Shown: in pieces, positions 1 to 10,827 of the stretch
Numbering within the stretch: the stretch's first letter is position 1
Layout of the letters: each line of letters begins with the position of its first letter
NCBI GenBank assembly: GCA_021442155.1
Contig: CM038229.1
Coordinates: 95,135,771-95,199,770, forward strand
DNA: 64,000 nt
DNA from: Cymbidium sinense
Lineage: Eukaryota; Streptophyta; Magnoliopsida; Asparagales; Orchidaceae
Direction: 5' to 3'
Position numbers and translations under genes: made by a program
The notes under the pieces: model-generated
Database searches by the model: none
Told to the model about the DNA's origin: nothing
What the model saw: only the letters and a program-made list of their open reading frames with translations

Positions 1-818
1 TATTCAATAAAATATGATTTATATTAAATAAATATTAAATTAAAGCATTAAAATTTGGCTATTCACATGGGCAAGTAAAAATAATTAAATATGACTCTTA
101 ATATATTGGCGTAACATGCATTTATTATTAAAATCATAATGTTTTAAAAGTCATAATAAATTCAATTTTAATCGGCATGGGTCATGTAACCTATCAAATT
201 AAAGAAAAAAAATCCAAAGAATCCATTGGAGATGAAATCGATATAAATTTGATTATAAAATGACTTTTGGCTAAAATACAAAATTTTATATATTTTTGTT
301 AATTTTAACATGTGACATTTAAATATTATGATATAATTTATATATAATCATACATATGTTAGTTATCATATAACCATCAAATTAAATTAAAATATTTAAT
401 TATATTAAGTAAATAAAATAATTACATGTAATAGTCATTATCATTTATTATTTTGACAATTCAAATGTTATGTATAAAACATATAATTGAATGTTAATTC
501 GATGAAATTAACATCATTAAAATAATATGTTAAGTTGTGAGAAAATTGATTCATACCAATGAATAAATGCATATAACCTAAAATATTATATTTTGAGACA
601 TTATCCAATTTAATCTATCTTTCATTATTCTCCTCTTTTAATTTTCTCAAAATATGAGATGTATTAGATATGTAATTGATATATCTAAAACACATAAAAA
701 CATTCATTAGAACATCCAAACATTTATTTGTTATCATCAAAATTGATCGGATTGAACATAAGACTCATTAAGCCAACACTACTTTCGTCACTCACCGCCA
801 ATCCCATTACCAAGCGGC
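1..818. other. AT-rich flank, no gene seen
   Basis: Very AT-rich sequence with no ORF that resembles a protein and no clear repeat boundary. It precedes the inverted repeat of the Mutator-like element that begins near 819. I see nothing else that can be supported here. Confidence 0.6.
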
Positions 819-960
819 AAAATTTTTAAAATAGGCACATTGTTAGTAATTAGCAATTTAGGCATCAAAAATTTTTTTTATGAAGATAGGCTAGTCGTAA
901 ATTGACGGACAAGCGCGGATGTGGAGCCACGTCGGCACCGTCGTCCGTTTGATAGATGGC
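819..960 (+). repeat. Left terminal inverted repeat of the MULE
   Basis: The outer ~85 bp match the reverse complement of the right end with a few indels. The inner part (905-960) becomes GC-rich and contains GTCGTCCGTTTGATAGATGG, which resembles the right-end inner part ATTTGGTAGATCGTTCG. Transposase binding normally lies in such ends. Confidence 0.7.
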
Positions 961-1059
961 GCGCAAACGTGGATGGCGCCGATCATCCGTCAACGGATAT
1001 TGCGATTAAATTTTTTTATAAAAAATGTGTAGCGGTTCTCATATTTTGTGCGTATCGAG

Positions 1060-1310
1060 TCCTGCCGGTGTCGAGTGAACTTTGCATCATTGGAATCGTA
1101 ACAAAATTTTCTACAATTTTGTGTTGGTTGAAATTTGTGGTTGCGACTTCATGCACGGATGCAAATGACCGCAGCTGCGCGCGAGGTGAAAATTCGTGAC
1201 AATCATATTTTGTATGTCATACGGTGTGAGAATTGAGCAAAATTTGCATCATTGGAATCGTAACAAAAATGTTTACAACTTTTTTGTTGGTTAAAATTTG
1301 TGATTGAGGC
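1060..1310. repeat. Subterminal repeat, two copies ~150 bp apart
   Basis: The stretch TTTGCATCATTGGAATCG followed by a TAACAAAA run and TTGGTTNAAATTTGTG occurs at about 1081-1141 and again at 1245-1300. Weaker relatives of the same phrase recur at 3100-3160, 3735-3810 and 3885-3945 inside the same element. So this is a dispersed internal repeat of the MULE rather than a coding sequence. The ORF readings across it have no recognisable product. Confidence 0.55.
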
Positions 1311-1840
1311 TCGTGCGATTTTGTAAATGCGTGAAAGCGGTGGTTGGCTGAAGGTTTGGAGGAGCAATATTATTGATTTAGAAGATTTGAATGTATTATA
1401 TGATAAGCAACAATTCACAATTATTTTTACAAATGATATATAGAAGCTTTGATAAGTGGATTCACCAAAAAAATTCTTAAGAGATTCATTTCCTTTAAAA
1501 CCAAGAATTATAATATTTAATATCATCTCACTATTTCTACATTATTCAGTTCCTTTTGTCACGAAACATTTTAAGTTAAACAACATACAAATTAATGAAA
1601 TTTGCATGGCACAACAAGCCTTTAATGCTCTTCAATCTAATTGAAATATATGCTTAAGTCCCATCAACAAGTTGCGATTGAAATGCTCGCATGTATCACG
1701 AGACATCTTGTAAAAATAACCACTCAAAAGTAAGTACACATACAACAAAATGTAATCCCGTATGGAGAATATAATAGTACATCTAACTATCTCACGGCTA
1801 CTACGATGCGATATCGCATCACTTCAGGTGTGTAATTTGC
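1310..1840. other. MULE subterminal spacer
   Basis: No coding similarity is visible. Short readings on both strands overlap and have no family features. Between the repeats above and the coding remnant below, the sequence is mixed AT-rich and unremarkable. Confidence 0.4.
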
Positions 1841-3580
1841 GGTGGTGGTAGTGGCCTCGGGCGATGCTCCATTCGGTCCTTCGGTTGCTTTCGGATGGTT
1901 GTTGCGGTAACCATGATATAGTACGGGGTGTCATATGGAATGAGGGAGGCTCATCACGTAGGAGGAACTAGTTCTTTGAGGGTGCATCTGACCACATAGC
2001 TCCACAATGCATCTTGTGGTGTGTAAATGTATATGTATATGGTCACTCTTGGTGGAGATGATGGACCAATATCTATCGCCGCCCATCCAGACGATGAAGT
2101 ACACAGAATCTTGGTGTCCCGTCCATCGAAATATACATATTTAGGTGCAAGTTGCACAACCTCATACTGTTGATTGATTCAATCTCGTGTCATCGCCTCC
2201 CAAAATAGCGTCGAATATATCCTCGATATTGATATGTGCTCCGCGCATTGGAACTTCAATTATGATGTAATTAGAAAAAAAATTATTATTACAGTTAAGA
2301 AATGCGGCTTACCATGAATCAATCTCCAAGAGCTCGAGGGTAATAATATGCGGGAATTGCGGTGTCTTCAACATATATAGTAAAGCCCAAGACCGATACC
2401 ATCTCATGTAACGACCCGGTCCGTCGGCTCGACCACTCGCATGAAAGAAGAATCTCTGCGCTCGGGTCGTGGTGGAAGGCGAACGCACGAGCACCGATCG
2501 TAGGTGCCACTCAACTTCGTTTCCAACTAATCGAGGGGCACTCTAGCCGACCATATGTCATCCCCATGTAAGCATATTTGCGACCGCGCACGGATCCGAA
2601 CTCCATGGCTCCCAGATCACTGTGTTGCTTAAGATGAATATTTGTTCTTTACATAGAAAAGTTGGCCCATAAAATTCACTTACAAAAAACATACCGACTC
2701 TACGGTAGACCATCTATCTCGTCTGGTAAACTCTAATATGGTGGCGTCACCTCTGACAAACCCTTCATTCCGGATAACCCACCGAGCCCATCTATGCATT
2801 GGGTATGGAATATGTAACATTCTGGCGACATGAACATACTCCCACCATATGCTAGTAAGCAACCGACCATATTAGATGGCGCCGTTGCCTCATGGAGCTC
2901 CACGTATAAATGAGCAAACACGGTACTCTAATGAGAACTCCCTAAAGTGTCAAGATCCTCCGGTGAGGCGGAATCTTAGGTGAATCTTCTGAATCTGAAG
3001 TGTCTCGGCATAAGCGACCAATCGCAAAAGAATGTAAGCTCGATATGCAGAAAATATGATGAAGCCGTAATTTGCGTATCGATGTCAAAGCGGTGTCGAA
3101 TGGAGCAAAATTCATATCTTGAGCAGGAGCATTTCTACAACTCTCTTGTTGGTCAAACACGCTCGGCCTTCGGCCAGATTCGCACATTCGTGCATGAAAG
3201 CGACTTAAAACATGGGACTTGAAAATCAAAGCTAACTCACAAACTAGAATATAAAGAAAAGAGTGTATATACATAAAAGAAGCTATATCAACAAGTTAGT
3301 TAATATTGACAAAAGCAACCCATCATATTTTCTACTTTTAGATAACACTATCATTTCTGATAACGGATGAGCAGATGACTTCATAATTCTTCCAAAGGCC
3401 CAGAGACCAAAATAGTAAGTAATGAAATTACGTTCGGGTCCCATGCAGAATGTGAAATTGCTACTCGTCGGGCACTTATTATTACGCGTTTGACCAACGG
3501 AGAGTGGTAGAAAAATCCATTCCAGGGTTCGACAATATGATTTGGCTCCCAACATTAGAGCGTTACACCGCCACATCAAT
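1840..3580 (-). pseudogene. Plant-mobile-domain-like remnant carried by the MULE
   Basis: On the minus strand, broken frames around 2921-2680 give FAHLYVELHEATAPSNM, then a WWEYVHVARM-like segment and DATILEFTRRDRW. This resembles the part of plant mobile domains in which an xAxLYxxL helix is followed by a tryptophan-rich segment. Frames at 2570-2310 and 3579-3283 may belong to the same protein. Plant mobile domains occur both in host genes and in MULEs. There are many frameshifts and no intact start. The family assignment rests on short motifs and is tentative. The reading order is N-terminus at high coordinates, the same strand as the transposase. Confidence 0.4.
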
Positions 3581-4110
3581 CAGAATCATGTAGAGACATC
3601 GCTACCATCGGCATGAGACAAGGCATTGAAAATGCGTTTAGTTCCCGATATGAATTTTTCTCCATTCGACACCGCAACGCAAATTAATGTCCGCATCAAT
3701 GTGATGTAGCGGCGTAATTTCGATACCGTCAAACGTAAATGGAGCGAAATTCATATCGCCGAACCGTAACGGATTTCTACGACTCTTCGTTGGTCAAATA
3801 CACCGACTATGGCTCAACACGCAGTAGCGCGTGCGATGATGGCGTATGCAGAAAATGTGACGCAATGCGATACCTGACAAACGTGTCGAATGGAAATTCA
3901 TATTGTAATCAAACAGATTTTCTATGACTCTCCTGTTGGTCAAACGCCATCAGAAGCCTAACGCTCATGCGTTTGCATGGAACCGCCTGAAAACATGGGA
4001 CGATGAAAATCAAAGCTAACTCACAAACTAGAACATAAAGAAAAGAGTGTATGTACATAAAAGAAGCTATATCAACAAGTTAGTTAATATTGAAAAGCAA
4101 CCTGAGCAAT
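3090..4110. repeat. Direct duplication, unit ~785 bp
   Basis: A ~110 bp segment at 3206-3308 (ACATGGGAC, TCAAAGCTAACTCACAAAC, AAGAAAAGAGTGT, ACAAGTTAGTTAATATTGA) returns nearly unchanged at 3987-4095. The preceding phrases, with a CTCTTGTTGGTCAAAC-like core, are duplicated too. The duplication lies within the MULE between its two coding remnants. The high similarity of this part compared with the decayed rest suggests a fairly recent duplication or gene conversion. Confidence 0.75.
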
Positions 4111-4930
4111 GAAGCTTTTAGATAACACGTCCGGTTAAATAACACCGTTTGACACCGTTTGAAGAATTATGAAGTCATTTATTTTTTCAAAATGACTTTT
4201 GATTCTAAGAATGTGAATTGCATATTATAGCTAGTTTTCAAATTCTATCCTTTGCATCAATCTTGTAGGTCACGATTAGAACAATTCAAAATAAAAGATT
4301 GGACATAGGAAATCGATTTATATAAAATTATATGAGACATAAAATTAGTTTTTCCTTGACAATTTATGTTTTATACTTTGCTTCATGGATGTTGAACTAT
4401 TTGAGTGCAATAAAAGTGAGAAAACCTATTTTATGGTAAGTAATGTATCAACATAAGATTTGGATATCATGTTAGGTGATATCTTATCTTATTTTTTCAT
4501 CTTCATGATCTATAATTAGTTTTACGAGCACGATTGCTTTTAAAAAAAATGATAGAATTGGCTTTTCCGATATAACAGATTATTGATCAAAGTATGATTT
4601 AATTTAAATTTCTTCAATTTTACAATTTTTTAAATTATTATGTGTGATTTTGTAATTTCATGATAGCATCAAAATTGGCAAGTAGTTGTTTTAATTGGTA
4701 GCATTTAACCTTCAAATATTAACTTTTCAATGTTTTAATTTTATCCATTAAACTATATATTAGCAAAACCCTAGGCTAAGATATATTGCATTAATTATAA
4801 TGTTGAAACTTAAGATTACATAGATATAAGGATGAATAATTTATCTATAATGCACGATTAGCTCATACCACTCTGGCACGTTCTATTATGATCACTATTT
4901 TTACATAAACTACAAGTTCGATTACTTGTG
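4110..4930. other. AT-rich spacer inside the MULE
   Basis: It has no coding similarity and no clear repeat. It is more AT-rich than the coding remnants on either side and separates the duplicated block from the C-terminal end of the transposase remnant. Confidence 0.5.
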
Positions 4931-4939
4931 GTATTTTCA

Positions 4940-6720
4940 TCCATAGTCTTTCTTGTAATCAGAATGAACGACTTCCTCTTAATATCTAGGGGTGTACTGG
5001 GGAAGTTCTTAGCGGTGATGTGTTGCTACTCATCACGAGATGACATGAAACATTCCCTCGTAGGTTTTGTAGTAGTCAAGGTGAAAGACACGCATCTAAC
5101 GTGGCTTATATGTCCGTCCCAACAATAAATGGCGAGGATATATGACATGTGATAAGCTTGTGGTCGCGCATGTACATCTAGACATATGATTCTCATCTCA
5201 ACCATGTTGTTCGAGAGCAAAACTTGGTACTCATTATTGTTAATTCATATCGCTCAAGAAATCTCTTTGCCACTACTCGCAAAGTTGTCTTAGTCGGAGA
5301 GAACATGGAGTTGTGGTTATTTCACGATGTTGTCAGCATTTCATAAACGTAATGACTATGTTATAATATATTGGAACACTGAACGCTCTCTTAAGTATAT
5401 TGTTGAAGCATTCAAATTGTAGTCATGGTGCCATACCCCATCATCATCATGGGTTAGAGACCATGTACATCCTCACGAGCCAATCTTAGGCCTCTGTCGA
5501 TGTTCTTGATATCACCATACATTTTAAAATGCATATCATCATTCCGTCACATACATTTTTTGGCATATGAATTCAACGCGTCTTTGATTCCAAGTTGTCT
5601 TCCGCTTTTGAAGTTCTCAAATATCGCAAAAGCGATGTGCAACCCACGGTAATATCTCCACTGCACCAACCGCGGTCGGCCGAAATGATACACAAATCAC
5701 CTCGGCAGATCAATGGAACCAAGTCGTAGTGTCCGGTATAAACCAACATCACGACTCCATACTTTCACTTCTCGCAAGGTAAGTGGAAATAAACCATTAT
5801 TGGCATCAATTCCAACTGCGGAGAGTCCTACTACCGGAGGAAAGTCCCATCGGACATAAAGCGCGATGAGAATGCCAACCGTCAAGGAAGAGTAAAATCG
5901 AATCGATATGACTCGACGACTATACTCGTAGAGATCCCGGCATTGCCGATATAGCGGATGAATTTCTCCAACGATCGGTAAGATTCCTCCAAACTTAAAA
6001 TAACCTTCGCTCATGGCGTGCATCCAAGCTGTATACACTCAGATGTTAAATTTTGACTCGCGCCAATAATCTCTCTCCGGGCTTTAAATCCAGATAATTA
6101 CAGGTTGAAAGAAATAAGCGATAAAGCGTGATGTACATTGTCACATCGGATTGAATGACTACATGTATTATATCAATTCTCTCCATGCACCTCCTAATCT
6201 CTTACTTGAACTTGCATGCGTCACATAAGGTGTTCGCATATTGAGTGCACAATATGATGAACTTGGATTTATTTAGCGTAGATCACATAGTCGACGTTGT
6301 TAATGATAGACCAACCAAAGCAAACAACAAATGCTTCTTATCAAGAAAGCACATACCTTCATGTTCATCGAAATGCAACTTTCAAGTACAAAGTTGACTC
6401 ATCAAGGCCCATCAAATGTTCATCCCATTCTCACTTTGAGCATGACGCGTATACTCATTGTTAGATAGCAAGTATTCCTCTGCTTGTTCTAACTGAGTAG
6501 TCCTCTTCTCGACACGATGGATGGATTTGCCCTTAAAGAAGATCCATCTGCATCACTATCTCCCTCATCATCATCGGCTTACATAAGGCATAGTTTTATA
6601 CCGATCACCTACGCCACCCTCGATCACCCCTAAAGAACTCTACATTACAAGTCAGTAGCACGCTCTTGGCCGGTTTACAAATCAAGTGTGATGAATTCAT
6701 CACATAAGCCTGTGATGCTC
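4940..6720 (-). pseudogene. MuDR-type MULE transposase, frameshifted remnant
   Basis: Readable pieces follow the order of the MuDR transposase family. First, the catalytic core: a DGTFLR motif at about 5836-5851, then in the next frame SAVGIDANNGLFPL (GIDANN at 5796-5813), so the core contains a frameshift. Next, at 5220-5690, come a HLLRNFK-like stretch, AFSVPIYYN and a RFLERYE-like segment, expected before the zinc-binding region. Last, near 5030-5160, come a CTC-containing piece and HLDYYKTYEGMFHVI, typical of the SWIM-finger end. The first catalytic aspartate codon lies at 5849-5851. The family normally cuts and moves the element by a DDE mechanism. Stops and shifts throughout make this copy dead. 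The N-terminal part beyond 6100 is poorly readable. Confidence 0.8.
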
Positions 6721-8230
6721 CTCATTAATGGCAACATCTATTTCCTCACAATTTAACTCGAACTTCAACATAAATTACTACGGTTGCATCGACGCCTGCA
6801 TAGATTTACATACTGCCGTCAATAATATGTGTAGCGATAAATTCAAATATAGAAACCGACTATAAGATTAACACATGACTTTGCATAACTTCAATGATCT
6901 CATGATTCACTTTTGTAATCCCAAGTTATTTAGTGGGATCCAATTGGTCGATTTTTTCACCAATATAGGTCGGAAAGAAATTATCAACAACATTGGTTCG
7001 TCATAATAAAGAACTATGCGCAGTTTGAACTCATATTCAACTAATAACAACTTCAACCAAAGAAGAATCCTTCCTCTCCCTCTCAGGAGAAAAATATTTC
7101 AAGATATAATACAATCGCATTATACGATATTTTGCTATAAAGGACAAAGGGAGAGTAGATTCTAATCATAGCTTCCATAAAGATGAATACTGCATAAACA
7201 ATTGCACTAAAATCATATTGGCAAAAGACATATGACTACATACCAGCTCTCAAATCACCAAACGCGCACCAAAATCGCTAAGAGAAATGCATCTCAAAGT
7301 TTAGTAATGATAAATTATCAAATAAATTATCATTAAGTTAATCGAAATATGTTTAATTTTCTAACAATTATTGTATTTGAATTTAATTATCAACCTCATT
7401 AGCCATGTGAAGGAGACCCATGAAACTTCGGTTCATGATAAGTGACCAACGAATATGAAAACAAGAATGTGTGATTATTTTGTAATAGAAAATATGTTTT
7501 GGGATTTTATAAATCAGTTAGTCAATTTAGATGCATTTATATTTATTTTTTATTTTTTTAATTATCATATTTATGTATTTATATCTATCATGATTAAATT
7601 ATTAAAAGTTTATAAAAATCAAAATATGTCCACTTTTGATGCAAAATAATGAAATGGAGATCTTATTCTAAAAAAACTGAAATATGTTAGAAACATGTTT
7701 GAACTTCATTCAAACTCTCATTCAAAAATAGGTTCAAACTCTTATTTGAAAATAGATTTGAACAATGTTTGAATATGGCTTAAATATGTTTTTTTCCAAT
7801 ATTTACATAATGTTTGAATAACTTAAGCTATAATTATATTTGATTGCCACAAGTTAAACATAACAAATATAGTTATAATAGAGTCAAGTAATATACATAA
7901 TGCTTCAAAATGACAAACATTACTTCATCATGCAACCATTCGACACTACATTAAGAATTATAATTGATCAAAGCAATTATACTATTCTTAAAATGACAAG
8001 AGGGTGAATTACAAACTATTATGAAAGGAATAAACACATGGCCTATGAATATCTCAAAAGATCAAGTACCTCTAATGTGAAGAAAAGTGTTGCATTCAAG
8101 GAAAAAAATACAAATGTAGCTAAATAACTCAAGGAAATAAGCAAAATTAGACATCACAAAGCAAGATCTATCACAAGTTATGCATTTAGGGAAAAATTAC
8201 CTTAATCACACGCAAACAAAGAAATAACTC
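6720..8230. other. AT-rich interior of the MULE, no gene
   Basis: Low-complexity AT-rich sequence. The reading at 7455-7649 (plus) is an F/I/Y-rich product of base composition. A short local repeat near 7700-7760 (variants of TTCAAACTC and TTTGAACAATGTTTG) is visible. No coding family is recognised. Confidence 0.5.
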
Positions 8231-8600
8231 ATTTTAGTGGCGACTGACTCGACGAATGGGGAGCTCTCCTTGCGAACGACCTCCCTTAGCCCGGCGTCTT
8301 GATTTGAAATCCGGTGGAGAGGAGTACCTGATTGGGAGGAAAAGATAAAGAAAATCACTGGTTTGTTTGCCGAAATAGGTGCGACCTCTCCTGGCGACCT
8401 CCCCTCCGGTGCGGTTCAAATCCTACCAAACGAAAGAGCAATGAACGAGCAATGACGAATAGAAAAGAGTAGATCGGCTCACGAGTTTTTGCGATAAAGG
8501 TGATGAGCTCTTTTGACGACGACCGATGAGCGAGCGCCAGTGGGCCGTCAACGAACGATCTACCAAATGGATCATTAAATGAATGACGGCCTCCACTCCG
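8230..8600. other. GC-rich subterminal block of the MULE
   Basis: A CG-containing block directly inside the right inverted repeat, mirroring the GC-rich block at 905-1000 on the left. Overlapping readings on the minus strand (8234-8419 and 8355-8633) have no recognisable domain. I take them as accidental. Confidence 0.45.
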
Positions 8601-8688
8601 TCGCGTCATCGTCGTCGGATAGACTATTTTCATAAAAAATTTTTTGGATGCCTTGATAATTGATAATTACGCCTATTTTAAAATTTTC
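8560..8688 (-). repeat. Right terminal inverted repeat of the MULE
   Basis: The reverse complement matches 819-960: outer part TTTTAAAATAGGC, then an AAGGCATCC block and the A/T run, then a CTATCCGACGACG-like GC-rich part. It marks the right end of the element. Confidence 0.7.
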
Positions 8689-10827
8689 TTTACAAGCACC
8701 CTCATCAAACGCCACCCACAACTGCAAAAATACTTTTAGTTTATATTCGCTCTACTAAATAGCAAAAAAATAAACTCATGTATTTATAAAGTTTTAACCA
8801 AACAACTTAAAGTAATCCAAATATATCGCTTTATTTTAATATTGATTCTTTTCAAGCAATTAAACAACCCCTCAGACAATTCGATATAAACTGAACTTGA
8901 ATGGAGAGCCTATTGAAACCTCAATTAAAATATTTTGCATTTACTTTGTTTCATCGAAATAGTTTTTAACATATGAATATTCAATTAATATTTATACCAT
9001 AATTTTCTCAAAATAATTTTTTAAAAAAATTAAAGCCTATTCTTATAAAATTAAAACCAATATACCAAGTTTTTATATTATTAATTGTTGCATTAGCACT
9101 TAAATGCTCATAGTATGTGCTTAATTAGCTAACTTAAGCCCATTTTGAGGTTTGTGCCATTTGCATATATTTTAATTACATTTTGAGAAATCTACTTTGA
9201 TAAGGCTAAAGGCCTATTTGGGATCACTTTTATTTTTTATTTTTTATTTTATAATTTTGTTTTATTTTGTTTATATTTTGCTTAAAATAAATTTATTTGA
9301 TTATACTTGTTATTTTTAAAATATTCAAAATATTTTTTAGATATTTTGAATATTTTTAAAATAATATTTTATTTTTAAATATAAAAAATAAAATCACATA
9401 ACAAACTTTTAAATAAAAATGTTTTAAAAATAGCATAAAAATAAAAATAACAAATTATGAGAGACAGGGAGAGAGAGAGGGGGGATTATGGACAAAATCA
9501 GACCTGTAAATAAAGGACAAAAAGTCAAAATTAAACATTTAAAATTTATAGACCATTTACAAAAGAGGAAGGAATCAGGGCTCTGAAACCACATGGGATG
9601 CACTGTTTCCAAGGTCCACAGATGTTTTAAAATTAAAAAAAAAATTAATTTCTTCACTGAATTTCCGAGGCCCAGAGGGAATATTTAAAATATATCCTCA
9701 AAATATTTTAATTCATTGATTTATATTAAATTAAAATAATTTATGAATTTATGATATAAGACATACGAGAAGAGGGTGACAGTTTTGGAGTTAAGAGTTA
9801 TAATTAATTTTTAAAATAGTGTGGTTATATACTAATCAATTTTTTTTTTTTGGAAAATGACACATTATTCATTTTCAAGTGATATTTTAATGTATCTTCA
9901 AAAAAATTCGAAGATTATGATTAATCATTGTGATTGAAACATTTTGTTATTATTGTAAAGTAGACAACGAAAAAACTAAGACTATAAATTTTTTTAGTCA
10001 AACGATTAATAATCACCTTTGTTTAAATTTATGATAATAAGGTCAATATTGAGGCTTAAATGTTATTTTTAGACAAAAAATTGAAATGATATAAACTTAT
10101 ATATTTAATCACACTCTAATAACACATTAATTAATATTTTAATAGTTAAAAAATGCTGGAATTGTATAATTATAAGACTGGTTATAAATTTCTTAAAAAA
10201 AATTATGATGAAATCTATTGCCATAGTAATTAGACCTAATCATCAATTAGGTGAATCAAAATAAAATTCTTGATGTGATTTTACGTTTATCTTCTTTCAG
10301 TATTATTCATTTTCAATGATTTTATTTAGGAATTGTCTAATAGTAAAATCAATAAAGATAATTATTTCCATACTATCAAAATCATGTATATTTATAAATC
10401 TAATAACGCCTACCCTAAGAAATAGAACCAAGAACTTCGATTTGAGAGAAATTATTATCGGATGTAGTTTTATATTTTGACTTAATAAGATAACATCATG
10501 CGACGCATGTATCTAGATATAAATATAAAGAAATATTACATATTACGTCAGATATTAATATAGCGGCGTTATATGATATTATATTATTGTAGTATATCCA
10601 TACTACAAGTATTAATTTCTATGCATTTGAAAAAAGTGGTTGTTGAATGTTAAGTTTGTAAATATGCAAGATTTGAATATCACACACATAATTGCCTAAA
10701 AAAAACAATCAAAGACGACTATGCAGCCAAAATCTCCTCTATTCTCTGAAACTTGCAATAATTTCACACACACAGGAAGACAAACAAGAAGAAGACAGTC
10801 GAAAAAAATGCACAGCAGTACAACACC
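8689..10827. other. Intergenic AT-rich DNA upstream of psb28's 3' end
   Basis: No gene is supported. A sequence starting GGCCTATTTGGGATCAC at about 9211 has the look of a hAT or PIF MITE end, but no matching right end was found. A GA-run lies at 9467-9480. The reading at 9424-9657 (minus) is compositional. The 3' untranslated part of psb28 must lie just below 10828, but no unambiguous polyadenylation signal was identified. Confidence 0.5.

Larger units (their letters stand above)
819..8688 (-). mobile_element. Decayed Mutator-like element (MULE), 7.9 kb
   Basis: The two ends are inverted copies of each other: 819-905 reads like the reverse complement of about 8600-8688 (shared blocks TTTAAAATAGGC, AGGCATC and a run of A then T), and similarity continues weakly inward for about 170 bp. 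Between them lie MuDR-type transposase remnants (4940-6720, minus) and a second coding remnant (1840-3580, minus). Long inverted ends plus a MuDR transposase define a MULE. I did not find a clean 9 bp target duplication: the flanks ACCAAGCGG and ACAAGCACC are only similar. All coding parts are frameshifted, so the copy is inactive. The exact ends could be off by some tens of bases. Confidence 0.75.

Noticed and set aside
8355..8633. 92-residue minus-strand ORF
   Set aside because: It overlaps the inverted repeat and GC-rich end of the MULE and has no recognisable domain.
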